NCBI RefSeq assembly: GCF_050433565.1
Contig: NZ_JBNPWZ010000002.1
Location: forward strand, 186,001-250,000
Reading direction: 5' to 3'
Source: Ornithinibacillus bavariensis
GTDB lineage: Bacteria; Bacillota; Bacilli; Bacillales; Amphibacillaceae
DNA: 64,000 nt
Both the position numbers and the translations under genes were made by a program. Shown here one piece after another: positions 26,517 through 36,063 of this stretch. The notes under the pieces are model-generated. The model saw nothing but the letters and a program-made list of their open reading frames with translations, made no database searches and was not told the DNA's origin. The first letter of the stretch is position 1, and the number at the start of each line of letters is the position of its first letter.

Positions 26517-29488
26517 ATGAGGCAAATAGCTTCGATTATCATATCAATTATTGTTGTTATCGTCACCATTATCTTACTTTTATTGAATTTACCAAATGGT
26601 AATTATCACCAAGTGAAGGATGGAACATTAAACTTAAGCAATTGGGATGGAAGCAGTACTGTCCAATTAGATGGAGAGTGGGAGTTTTATCGGGACGTCT
26701 TCGTAGATCCTAATGAACATACTAACCTATCCCCTGAATTTATTAGCGTCCCTACTAATTGGGATGATGAGTTTAACAGGAGTATGTCAGATATACAAGT
26801 AGGTACATATCGATTACTTATCGTAGTTCCTGAAGATGACGAGTATGCTTTACGAATTGATTCTATTCGACATGCTAGTGAAATCTATATAAACGGAGAG
26901 TTAGTTGGTGGTCTTGGGGTTCCTTCTTCTAGTCGTGATGAATATAGCTACCGTGAAGGAAAATATATTGTAAGAGGACATAGTGTAGAGAAACAATTAG
27001 AAATAATAGTCCATGTAGCAAATGCGTCAGAGAATACGAACGGTGGAATTGTAAAGCCTGTTTTGTTTGGTAAGTCCGATCAAATAAGCTTGGTATCAGA
27101 TAGAAGTAAGTTTATTGATGGAGTTATCGTTGGCGGATATATCCTATTAGGTATTATCTTTCTTTTTTATTTTGTACTTCAAAAAAATACCTTAAATGAA
27201 TTATATTTTTCACTATTTTGTTTTGTACAAGGTATTTATGTTTATACGCAAAATGAGAAGCTTATCTATTTACTTTATCCAGAAATACCGATGAAGTGGT
27301 TATTAAGTATCCAATTATCCTTTATCAGCTTAGCTGTTTTATTTTTCTTTCTTTTTATTTATGAGACATTTCGTAATAATACTTCGAATAAGTTAGCCAA
27401 ATGGATTAAATGGATTCTGCTATTTCAAGCTATCTATTTTGGTATACCAAAATCAAATAGTCTTCTATTAAGGTATTTATCATTCGTGCAATATGTATTT
27501 GTTAGCGTATTAGCATTAGCCTTTATCTACATTATAGTAATGATTATGAAAGCTTTTAAGCAGAAAGTCGATGGATCCGATTATTTATTAGTTGCAACTA
27601 CCTGCTTTACTGCATATGTGACTATTTTAGGTCTTGAACTGCTCTTTCAGATAAATACGGAGCAAATTCCATTATTTTTATTTTTAATGATGACCATGAT
27701 CTTTTCATTTTTTATCGGATACCGTAGGAAGTTATCGTATGAAAGAATTGATAATTTATCCAAGGAGTTACTTGTTCTAGGGAATTTTAGAAATCATTTT
27801 TTACAAAAAACAACAGAAGAATTAAAAAAGCCCATTCATCAAATTACTGAGTATACCAATGCTTTAATGCAAGGGAGCAAAGGGCCATTAAAAAAAGAAC
27901 AATACGATTTAGCTTATCGAATGCATTATTCTAGTAAAAGATTATCTAGCTTAGTAGAAGACTTAAACTTTGTAAGAGGGGAACATGATCATTTACAGCT
28001 TGATATAAAACCGGTTCAGTTAGCAATAATTGATGAGGTAATCAAGGAGCATAGCTTTATTTTAAGGGATTCTAATACCATTAAAATTGAGAATCAGATT
28101 CCGGGAGATTTACCGTATGTTTTAGCAGATGAAAATGGTCTAAGGCAAATCATTTATCAAATAGTCCAGAATGCTATTGCATACACGAAAGAAGGAAAGA
28201 TTACAGTTTCTGCTTCTTATGATCAAGAAAAAGTTTATGTATCAGTTGAAGATACCGGTATTGGAATAGAAGAACAATATCAGGAGCAAATATTTAATAC
28301 CTTCTTCTAAGTATCACGTCCTAATGATGACAAGAAAGGTAATTTAGGACTAGGGTTAAGTATCACGAAAAAAATTATCGAATTAATGAATGGTCAGATC
28401 TGGGTTCAATCTGTACCAGGAGAAGGTTCGTGTTTTACATTTACGTTACCAGTTTCTCATGAGAAGGAAATAGCTTCCTCCCTTGATGAAACAGAGTTTT
28501 TAGAAGAAAACTCATATCCTATAAAACATTATCAAGCTAGTGATTCCAAAGTTATCCTATTATTAGATCAAGATTACCAACACCTTGATTATATGACTAA
28601 ATTATTAATCGAATATGGGTATTCCGTATTAGCATGCAATAGTTCTTCTGATGCCTATGATTTATTACAGGAAGTGGCTGTTGATTTGGCAATTATTGAT
28701 GTTAAGGCACAAGATGAGATAGGGTTTAATTTGTTAAAACAAATAAGAGAAGAGTATGCCTTAGCTGAATTACCTATTTTATTGTTATCTGCTACAGGTC
28801 ATAACATGCCTTATTACATTCAATTAGGTGCTAATGATGTTATCACAAAGCCTATAGATGTAAAGGAATTTATTTCTCATATTCAATCATTATTATTAAT
28901 AAAAGAATCGTTTCGTGACTCAATCCGAAATGAATTGATATATTATAGTGGACAAATTGCCCCACATTTTCTTTATAATACGTTAAATACAATCATTGCA
29001 TTGATTTATTATGATCCAGAAAAATCTCGTAAAGCACTTGAACATCTATCTATCTATTTTCGATCTAAATTAGATTCCCAATTACATCAAGAACTGATTC
29101 CGTTAGCTAATGAGATTGAATTTGTTCAGTCCTATGTAGAGATAGACTAAAGGTGGTTTATGATATAGAGGATGATATAAACGTACTGATCCCAACCATG
29201 ACGCTGCAACCACTAGTTGAAAACGCGATACAGCACGGTATAGCAAAGATGGATAACGGTGGCATTTTGAAAATGACCGTTAAAAGAGTCGCAGGAACTG
29301 TGCTAATTACAATAGAAGATAATGGAACAGGAATTCCAAAGAAGAAGCAGGAGGAACTGCTGAAAGGTAATGGTTCTAGATTAGGGTTTAAAAACCCATT
29401 TGAAAAGATTCGGTTAATTAAAAATGCTACATTTGAGCTAATAAGTAGGGAAGGGAAAGGAACGAAGATAATCATTCAATTAAAATAA
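26517..29488 (+). pseudogene. Hybrid sensor histidine kinase (7TMR-DISM type), disrupted by a stop and a frameshifting deletion
   Basis: The first 597 codons give a signal helix, an extracellular DISM-type sensor domain (about 30-185), seven membrane helices (about 200-405), a HisKA-like region and the start of an ATPase domain (VEDTGIGI). A TAA at 28308-28310 ends the frame after FNTFF. The same frame continues with VSRPNDDKKGNLGLGLSI, the missing G2 box, then a receiver and a LytS-type kinase core (PHFLYNTLN), up to a second stop at 29148. A different frame then gives the last ATPase domain (PLVENAIQHG, GTGIP). A few codons (usually ARFGD) are missing at that junction. The HisKA phospho-acceptor position reads TTEEL (E434) instead of SHEL. 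A CAA to TAA change would explain the first stop. Confidence 0.88.
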
Positions 29489-29496
29489 TTTATATG

Positions 29497-29530
29497 CGAC
29501 TGCGTCCATTTCTGGAGCAGTCGTTCTTTT
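29497..29530 (+). terminator. Terminator after the broken kinase gene
   Basis: CGACTGC (29497-29503) pairs with GCAGTCG (29517-29523), then TTCTTTT. Confidence 0.7.
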
Positions 29531-29784
29531 AGTTATATAGTTAAATCATGTATCAAACCCTTTTAATACATACACTGCAACTGCTGTTACTATAGCTAGA
29601 GGTACTTACTTGTCATGGAAAAGCATCTAAACGGTGAGTTAAATTATGAATAAGCCTTTGTTCACGACATCCTAACATCGGAGAGTGCATAGCGTGCTAG
29701 GCATGGCAGTCTGAATTTAGACTAAAGCTATACGTATGCTAATATCATGCTATTACTTCCTCTTCAGAACTATATCGCATAGGA

Positions 29785-29958
29785 TTATTGTTTTAGCCGT
29801 AGTTTTCTTCGTCTTCTTGAATTGGACTTTTCTTCTGTATTTTCTTCTATCTGTTCTTTTTTCTGGCTGTTAAAGGCGATGCGGTTCGAAATATAATATA
29901 ATCCTTCCTCTAATAAAATGATTAATATAATACCTAAAATAATTAGCCAATACCACAT
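29785..29958 (-). CDS. Small single-span membrane protein (57 residues)
   Basis: The frame starts MWYWLIILGIILIILLEEGL, one membrane helix, and continues with a charged tail ending RRRRKLRLKQ. An AAGGAGAG ribosome site lies 7-8 bases before the ATG at 29958, which is the best support that it is a real gene. It stands alone between the broken kinase and rbsR. I recognise no family; the shape (helix then basic cytoplasmic tail) fits small membrane regulators or assembly factors. The remaining sequence of this 761-base gap from 29531 to 29784 shows nothing clear. Confidence 0.6.
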   Translation of the reverse strand: MWYWLIILGIILIILLEEGLYYISNRIAFNSQKKEQIEENTEEKSNSRRRRKLRLKQ

Positions 29959-30100
29959 ATAAAGCTCTCCTTACTGAATATAAAATGATTCGTTAGTTTT
30001 CTTTATTTTACCAAAAGATGGAGGGAAATAAAGTGAAACTTCCAACATAAAACAATCGTATAGTACTTGTTAAGAATGTTGAACCTGTAAATTATTGTTA

Positions 30101-30129
30101 TTGACTTCTAAAAGAAAGCGCTTTATTAT
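30101..30129 (+). promoter_or_regulatory. rbs promoter with overlapping cre-like site
   Basis: TTGACT (30101-30106), 17 bases, TATTAT (30124-30129). The palindrome AAAGCGCTTT inside AGAAAGCGCTTTAT (30113-30126) resembles a CcpA cre site and would block the polymerase between -35 and -10. Confidence 0.7.
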
Positions 30130-30132
30130 AGG

Positions 30133-30146
30133 TGTAACGGGTTACA
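30133..30146. promoter_or_regulatory. RbsR operator O1
   Basis: The 14-bp palindrome TGTAACGGGTTACA covers the expected transcription start. Such half-sites are typical of LacI-family regulators; RbsR binding is inferred. Confidence 0.65.
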
Positions 30147-30191
30147 CAAATTGAAATTACTTTTTAATTTGTGTTTATTTATTCACCTATA

Positions 30192-30205
30192 TGTAACCCG
30201 TTACA
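30192..30205. promoter_or_regulatory. RbsR operator O2
   Basis: TGTAACCCGTTACA is the exact reverse complement of O1 and lies 59 bases from it centre to centre, 44 bases before rbsR. Confidence 0.65.
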
Positions 30206-30249
30206 TATAGTGTAGTTCTTTACTAATGAAAAAAGGCGGTTGATTTAAA

Positions 30250-31227
30250 ATGCCTACAATAAAAGATGTAGCTAAGATGGCTGGGGTTTCTGTAGCTACT
30301 GTGTCTCGAGTAATTAATAATAGTGGCTATGTAAACGAAGTAACGAAAAAGCGTGTAGAACAAGCCATCTCTCAATTAAATTATCGTCCTAATAATGTAG
30401 CTCGTAGTCTTTTTCATGGTCGTTCTCAAATGATTGCACTTTTAGTTCCAGATATAATGAACCCTTTTTTCCCAGAGCTAGCAAGGGCAGTTGAGGATTT
30501 TGCAAAGCTCAATGATTATACATTTGTACTCTGTAACACAGATGATGATCCAGAAAAGGAAATGCACTATATTTACGCATTAGAGCAAAAATCTGTAGAT
30601 GGAATAATTGTTGTATCAAGTACCGTTACAGAAAAAAGTTTACAGGGAATCCATGTTCCAATAGTTGCACTTGACCGAATTGTTAGCGCGAAGCTTCCTT
30701 CAATTACGGTGAAAAACAGGGATGGCGCTAGACAGGCAGTGAAATATTTGAAGCAATTAGGGTGTAAAAGGATTGCTCATATTTGTGGTCCAGACAATGT
30801 TAGCAATACGAAGGAACGACTGGGTGGCTATATAGATGAAGTTAAAAATGAAGAGTGGTTTTTATCTAGTTACGTAGTATCTGGGGATTACCAATATGAT
30901 AAAGCTATGGATGCAACGAAAAATCTATTAAAGAGTCATCCTGAAGTTGATGGTATATTCGTAGCTAACGATCTAATGGGAGTTGGTGTACTAAAGGCAG
31001 CCCAAGAATTAGGACTTAAGGTTCCAGAGGATATACAAATCATCGGGTTTGACGGTATTTCTTTAGGAGAAAAAATTACACCATCAATCACTACGATGAA
31101 ACAGCCAATATATGAAATGGGTACTCGCGCTGCACAACTATTAATACAACAAATAAATGAACCTAATCAACAGGTTCAACATGAAAAATATGAAGTTACC
31201 TTAGTCAAACGAGAATCAACTAAATAA
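30250..31227 (+). CDS. rbsR: Ribose operon repressor, LacI family
   Basis: This 325-residue LacI-type repressor has an N-terminal helix-turn-helix (TIKDVAKMAGVSVATVSRVIN), the hinge YRPNNVARSLFHGRS, and a periplasmic-binding-protein-like ligand domain with DGIFVANDLMGVGVLKA and IIGFDGISLG. It starts the rbsRKDACB operon and probably represses it through the two palindromes upstream, with ribose or a phosphorylated ribose as inducer. It is followed directly by rbsK with no terminator. An AAAAAGGCGGT region serves as ribosome site. Confidence 0.92.
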   Translation: MPTIKDVAKMAGVSVATVSRVINNSGYVNEVTKKRVEQAISQLNYRPNNVARSLFHGRSQMIALLVPDIMNPFFPELARAVEDFAKLNDYTFVLCNTDDDPEKEMHYIYALEQKSVDGIIVVSSTVTEKSLQGIHVPIVALDRIVSAKLPSITVKNRDGARQAVKYLKQLGCKRIAHICGPDNVSNTKERLGGYIDEVKNEEWFLSSYVVSGDYQYDKAMDATKNLLKSHPEVDGIFVANDLMGVGVLKAAQELGLKVPEDIQIIGFDGISLGEKITPSITTMKQPIYEMGTRAAQLLIQQINEPNQQVQHEKYEVTLVKRESTK

Positions 31228-31241
31228 AGGTGGTAATGACA

Positions 31242-32138
31242 GTGGTTAAGAAACCGAAAGTGACAGTGGTAGGAAGTATCAATATGGATTTAATTGTAAA
31301 AACGGGTAAAGTTCCTAATCAAGGTGAGACGGTTCTTGGGGACAGCTTTTCTACTCTTCCTGGTGGGAAAGGTGCGAACCAGGCAGTAGCTGCAGCCCGA
31401 CTAGGATCCTATGTAAGCATGATTGGTTCCGTTGGTAACGATGAATTTGGTAAAATCCTGATAAATATTCTGAAAGAAGAAGGAATTAACACGAAAGGTA
31501 TTTCTATTTCCGAAGAGGAAGCGACTGGGATTGCAACGATTATTATTTCAGAGAATGATAATCGAATAATCGTGGCACCAGGAGCAAATCGGGGTGTAAC
31601 TCCTTCCGTAGTAGCTTCACATAAGGAGTTAATATTAGAGAGTGATGTCGTATTACTTCAATTAGAAATTCCGTTGGATACGGTTGTATATACTACAGAG
31701 CTTTGTAACGAGAATAATATCCCAGTGATTATTAACCCAGCACCATATCAAGCATTACCATCTAAAGTAATAAATTTAGCAACATATTTAACGCCTAATG
31801 ACATCGAGGCAGAAGCAATTACCATGGATACGATGCTTCATACCATTCAAGAGAAGTTAATTATTACGAAAGGCGCAGATGGAGTTGTGTTTTATCAAGG
31901 TAATGAAGAAGCTACTGTTCCTGGATTCATCGTAGAAGTAGAAGATACAACTGGTGCAGGAGATACCTTTAATGGAGCATTTGCAACAAAGATTGGAAGT
32001 GGCGCTTCATTAGATGATGCAATTCTCTTTGCCAATGCAGCTGCAGCTCTTTCCGTGACAAAATTTGGTGCGCAGGCTGGTATGCCAACAGAACAACAGG
32101 TTAACGACTTTTTAAAGGAAAGGGATTTAGCAAAATGA
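31242..32138 (+). CDS. rbsK: Ribokinase
   Basis: RbsK phosphorylates ribose at O5 with ATP. The PfkB-family marks are VVGSINMDLIV, the substrate segment LPGGKGANQAVAAARLG, and the catalytic DTTGAGDTFNGAF with the base Asp. I chose GTG 31242 (MVKKPKVTVVGS) because AAAGGTGG lies 8 bases upstream; ATG 31236 and GTG 31230 would be too close to that site. The stop overlaps the rbsD start by four bases. Confidence 0.95.
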   Translation: MVKKPKVTVVGSINMDLIVKTGKVPNQGETVLGDSFSTLPGGKGANQAVAAARLGSYVSMIGSVGNDEFGKILINILKEEGINTKGISISEEEATGIATIIISENDNRIIVAPGANRGVTPSVVASHKELILESDVVLLQLEIPLDTVVYTTELCNENNIPVIINPAPYQALPSKVINLATYLTPNDIEAEAITMDTMLHTIQEKLIITKGADGVVFYQGNEEATVPGFIVEVEDTTGAGDTFNGAFATKIGSGASLDDAILFANAAAALSVTKFGAQAGMPTEQQVNDFLKERDLAK

Positions 32139-32530
32139 AGAAAGCAGGAATTATAAATCGTGACATTGCCACAATACTTGCTCGTATGGGGCATACCGAT
32201 AGGATTGTAATAGCTGATTGTGGATTACCAATTCCAGACCAGGTACCTTGCATTGATCTATCGTTAAAGCTTGGGGAGCCAAGCTTTACAAATGTTCTAG
32301 AAGTAGTCCTTGAGGATATGGTAGTCGAGAAAATGACGCTAGCACAAGAAATCAAAATAAACAATAGCGCTTTACATGATAACTTAACAAATAATTATTC
32401 AGCTATCAATATTGACTATATCACCCACGAAGAATTAAAACAGCAATTAAGTCATGTAAAAGCCATCATTCGTACTGGTGAAGCAACCCCATACGCAAAT
32501 GTGATTCTCCAATCTGGCGTTTTATTTTAA
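32135..32530 (+). CDS. rbsD: D-ribose pyranase
   Basis: RbsD interconverts pyranose and furanose forms of ribose, feeding ribokinase and the transporter. The 131-residue protein shows MKKAGIINRDIATILARMGHTD with the catalytic His region, and ends VRTGE-like IIRTGEATPYANVILQSGV. The ATG overlaps the rbsK stop (ATGA). Confidence 0.95.
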   Translation: MKKAGIINRDIATILARMGHTDRIVIADCGLPIPDQVPCIDLSLKLGEPSFTNVLEVVLEDMVVEKMTLAQEIKINNSALHDNLTNNYSAINIDYITHEELKQQLSHVKAIIRTGEATPYANVILQSGVLF

Positions 32531-32550
32531 ATGAAAGGAGCAAGGGTCTT

Positions 32551-34080
32551 ATGACGGTTACACCTTTAGTTGAAATGGTTGGGGTGAGTAAATCTTTTTC
32601 TGGTAATCAAGTCCTTCATAATGTGCAATTCGAAGTAAAAAAAGGTGAGATTCATGCACTTATGGGAGAGAACGGAGCGGGAAAATCAACACTTGTTAAG
32701 GTATTAACAGGAATCCATGAACGTGATAGTGGACAAATAAAAGTAAATGGTGGGGAGGTTCATTTCACCAATCCCAAGCAGGCAGAGGCTAGAGGAATTG
32801 TCGTCATCCATCAGGAATTAAATATTATTCCACATTTAACAGTTTCGCAAAACATGTTTCTTGGCAAAGAGCTTACTTATGGACGTAGTGGTATCCTAAA
32901 CCACAGGAAAATGAAAGCCCTAACAGAGGAGAGCCTGCAGAAATTAGGAGTTACTAATATTTCTCCAGATGACATTGCTGGAGACCTATCAGTCGGAAAG
33001 CAGCAAATGATTGAAATTGCTAGAGCTCTAGCAACAAATGCAGAATTAATTATTATGGATGAGCCGACAGCCGCACTGACAGAGAGGGAAATTGCTAGCT
33101 TGTTTGAGGTAGTAACAGATTTAAAAAGGAAGGGTGTAGCTTTCGTCTATATTTCCCACAGAATGGAAGAGATTTTCCAAATTTGTGATCGAATTACTAT
33201 ACTTCGAGATGGGGAGTATATCGGCACAGAAAATATAAGCGATACTTCCTTTGAGCAAGTTGTCAAAATGATGGTTGGACGTGAACTTGGCGAGCGCTTT
33301 CCTGCAAGGAAAAGTAAGATAGGTAATATTGTCTTTGAGGTAGATAACTTATCAAGCAAGGATGGTACATTTCATAATGTAAGTTTTACTGTTAAAGAAG
33401 GAGAGATTCTTGGAGTTGCAGGCCTGATGGGTGCTGGTCGTACGGAAGTAATGGAAACCATTTTTGGTTACCGTAAAAAAGATTCAGGATCTGTAAAACT
33501 AAATGGTAAGGAATTAAAGATGAGACATCCTAATGATCTAATTAACGCTGGGGTAGGATTTATTACCGAGGATCGAAAATCAAAAGGATTAGTTTTAGGA
33601 TCATCTATTCGTGAAAATATTGCACTTGTTAACTTAAAAACCGTATCGCAAAAAGGAGTAATCTCTAATAAAAAAGAAAGAGATTTAGTAGAAAAGCTTA
33701 TCGAACGTTTACATGTTAGAACAACTGGAAAAGAACAAGAGGTCAAGTCACTAAGTGGTGGAAACCAACAGAAGGTAGTTATAGCAAAATGGCTTGGTAT
33801 CAATCCAAAGGTTCTTATATTGGACGAACCAACTAGGGGTGTTGATATTGGTGCCAAGAAAGAAATTTATTCTATTATTAATGAACTAACAGAGCATGGT
33901 GTAGCAATCATCATGGTTTCTTCGGAATTACCTGAGATTCTTGGTGTTAGTGACCGAATCATGGTTTTGCATGAAGGAAGTGTAACCGCCTTCATAGATC
34001 GGGAAGACGCTGATCAGGAGATTATTATGCTGGCAGCTACTGGGGGGGAAATAGAAAATGAAGCGATTCATAACGAATAA
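32551..34080 (+). CDS. rbsA: Ribose ABC transporter ATPase (duplicated cassette)
   Basis: RbsA energises ribose uptake from the cytoplasmic side. It carries two ABC cassettes: the first with Walker A GENGAGKST, signature LSVGKQQMIEI and Walker B LIIMDEPTAAL; the second with the degenerate P-loop GLMGAGRTE, signature LSGGNQQKV and LILDEPTRGVD. Length 509 is normal for sugar ABC proteins of this class. The AAAGGAG site precedes the ATG at 32551. Its end overlaps rbsC by 23 bases. Confidence 0.95.
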   Translation: MTVTPLVEMVGVSKSFSGNQVLHNVQFEVKKGEIHALMGENGAGKSTLVKVLTGIHERDSGQIKVNGGEVHFTNPKQAEARGIVVIHQELNIIPHLTVSQNMFLGKELTYGRSGILNHRKMKALTEESLQKLGVTNISPDDIAGDLSVGKQQMIEIARALATNAELIIMDEPTAALTEREIASLFEVVTDLKRKGVAFVYISHRMEEIFQICDRITILRDGEYIGTENISDTSFEQVVKMMVGRELGERFPARKSKIGNIVFEVDNLSSKDGTFHNVSFTVKEGEILGVAGLMGAGRTEVMETIFGYRKKDSGSVKLNGKELKMRHPNDLINAGVGFITEDRKSKGLVLGSSIRENIALVNLKTVSQKGVISNKKERDLVEKLIERLHVRTTGKEQEVKSLSGGNQQKVVIAKWLGINPKVLILDEPTRGVDIGAKKEIYSIINELTEHGVAIIMVSSELPEILGVSDRIMVLHEGSVTAFIDREDADQEIIMLAATGGEIENEAIHNE

Positions 34081-34993
34081 TATTTCCATTTTAGGTCCTT
34101 TTATCGGATTAATTTTCTTTTCTATTATTCTAGGAATCTTTAGTGATAGTTTTTTTACATTTGATAACCTATTAAACTTATTACGACAAATTTCAGTTAA
34201 CGCTCTAATTGCCTTTGGTATGACATTTGTCATTCTTACTGCTGGGATTGACTTATCAGTTGGTTCTATCCTGGCGTTAGGTAGTGCGTTGACAGCTGGG
34301 CTGTTAACGAGTGGAATGGATCCAATTTTAGCTATTATTATTGGATTATTAATCGGATTTGTTCTAGGGGCGATCAATGGGCTAGTCATCACCAAAGGTA
34401 AGGTTGCACCCTTTATTGCTACACTCGCTACGATGACAATTTATCGTGGAGCAACATTAGTGTATACAGATGGTCGACCTATTACTGGGTTATCGGATAG
34501 CTTTAGTTTTCAAATGATTGGTAAGGGGTATGTGTTCGGCATTCCTTTTCCTGTAATACTTATGTTAATCGCATTTGCTATTTTGTACTTTATCTTACGG
34601 AAGACCGTATTTGGAAGGCAAGTCTATGCAATAGGTGGAAATGAGGAAGCGGCGATATTATCAGGAATTAAGGCAGACCGTGTAAAAATATGGGTATATT
34701 CTATTACTGGTATGCTGTCTGTACTTGCTGGAATCATCTTAACAAGTCGCTTAAATTCAGCTCAGCCAACAGCTGGATCGAGCTTCGAGCTTGATGCTAT
34801 TGCAGCTGTAGTTATTGGTGGTACAAGCTTGATGGGAGGGAAAGGAAAAATAGTAGGTACATTAATAGGTGCTCTAATCATTGGTGTAATTGACAATGGT
34901 TTAAACCTATTAAATGTGTCATCCTTCTATCAACAGATTGTGAAAGGGGGAATTATATTACTAGCAGTTTTACTAGATAGACGTTCAAAATAA
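34058..34993 (+). CDS. rbsC: Ribose ABC transporter permease
   Basis: This 311-residue inner-membrane permease has about 8-10 helices and the family motifs GMTFVILTAGIDLSVGS, GLVITKGKVAPFIATLATM and AIGGNEEAAILSGI. It forms the pore of the ribose importer with RbsA. It overlaps the end of rbsA and is preceded by GGGGGGGAAAT. Confidence 0.95.
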   Translation: MKRFITNNISILGPFIGLIFFSIILGIFSDSFFTFDNLLNLLRQISVNALIAFGMTFVILTAGIDLSVGSILALGSALTAGLLTSGMDPILAIIIGLLIGFVLGAINGLVITKGKVAPFIATLATMTIYRGATLVYTDGRPITGLSDSFSFQMIGKGYVFGIPFPVILMLIAFAILYFILRKTVFGRQVYAIGGNEEAAILSGIKADRVKIWVYSITGMLSVLAGIILTSRLNSAQPTAGSSFELDAIAAVVIGGTSLMGGKGKIVGTLIGALIIGVIDNGLNLLNVSSFYQQIVKGGIILLAVLLDRRSK

Positions 34994-35058
34994 TTCGTTA
35001 GTAATGGATGAATAACATCCAAAAATAATAAAAAAGTCATTTTTAGGAGGAATTTCTA

Positions 35059-36003
35059 ATGAAGAAAATGCTTAAAATGTTTGGTTTAGTTGCAATCTTA
35101 GTAGTAGCATTAGCTGCATGTTCTACAGACAAGCCGGGCTCAGATGATTCAAGCTCTAACAAAGCAAGTGATAAAGGTGACAAAGAGGTGAAAATTGGAC
35201 TTTCTGTATCAACATTAAACAACCCATTTTTCGTTACACTTCGTGATGGAGCACAGGCTGCTGCAGATGAAGCAGGATATAAGCTCATTGTTTCCGATGC
35301 ACAAGATGATCCATCTACCCAGCTAGGTGATATAGAGGATTTATTACAACAAGATATCGATGTGTTATTAGTAAATCCAGTTGACTCTGATGCGATTGCA
35401 TCTGCTGTTGAACTAGCCAATGAAAAGGGTGTTCCAGTAATTACGGTTGATAGAAGTGCAAATGGTGGAGAGGTGGTTACACACATTGCTTCTGATAACG
35501 TTGCTGGAGGAGAAATGGCAGGAAAATTCATCACTGAAAAACTAGGTGATGCAGGTAATATTGTAGAACTAGAGGGTATTCCTGGAGCATCTGCTACTCG
35601 TGAACGTGGAGAGGGCTTCCATAATATTGTGGATAATGCAGAAGGACTACAAGTAGTGGCTAATCAAACAGCAAATTTTGATCGAACAGAAGGTTTAACT
35701 GTAATGGAAAATATTATTCAAAGTACAAAAGATATTCATGCCGTATTTGCGCATAATGATGAAATGGCACTTGGAGCACTTGAGGCGTTAGAAGCAAAAG
35801 GATTACTTGAAAATGTAGTAGTTGTTGGTTTTGATGCAACGGACGACGCTGTAGCAGCAGTTGAAGAAGGAAGATTAGATGCAACAATTGCTCAACAACC
35901 AAAATTAATTGGAGAAAAAGGAATTGAAGCTGCAGGCAAAATCATTAATGGTGATACAGTAGAAGAGTTTATTCCTGTTGAGCTTGAATTAGTAACAAAA
36001 TAA
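35059..36003 (+). CDS. rbsB: Ribose-binding lipoprotein
   Basis: RbsB captures ribose outside the membrane. It has a lipoprotein signal with lipobox LAAC (Cys21), a Ser/Asp-rich linker, then a type I periplasmic-binding fold (VKIGLSVSTLNNPFFVTL, QDIDVLLVNPVDSDAI, AHNDEMALGALEAL, VVGFDATDDAVAAV). AGGAGGAA precedes the ATG. It ends the operon at a strong terminator. Confidence 0.95.
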   Translation: MKKMLKMFGLVAILVVALAACSTDKPGSDDSSSNKASDKGDKEVKIGLSVSTLNNPFFVTLRDGAQAAADEAGYKLIVSDAQDDPSTQLGDIEDLLQQDIDVLLVNPVDSDAIASAVELANEKGVPVITVDRSANGGEVVTHIASDNVAGGEMAGKFITEKLGDAGNIVELEGIPGASATRERGEGFHNIVDNAEGLQVVANQTANFDRTEGLTVMENIIQSTKDIHAVFAHNDEMALGALEALEAKGLLENVVVVGFDATDDAVAAVEEGRLDATIAQQPKLIGEKGIEAAGKIINGDTVEEFIPVELELVTK

Positions 36004-36011
36004 CGATTGTT

Positions 36012-36048
36012 AAATACCAGGTCAATTTCTCTTGACCTGGTATTTTTA
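36012..36048. terminator. Terminator of the rbs operon
   Basis: A perfect 14-bp stem (36012-36025 with 36032-36045) lies between convergent operons. Confidence 0.92.
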
Positions 36049-36063
36049 TAATGAATCTAATGT

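Noticed and set aside
30133..30205. O1 and O2 as CcpA cre sites
   Set aside because: The central bases (GGG or CCC) do not fit the cre core CG spacing; the AAAGCGCTTT palindrome at 30113-30126 is the better cre candidate.
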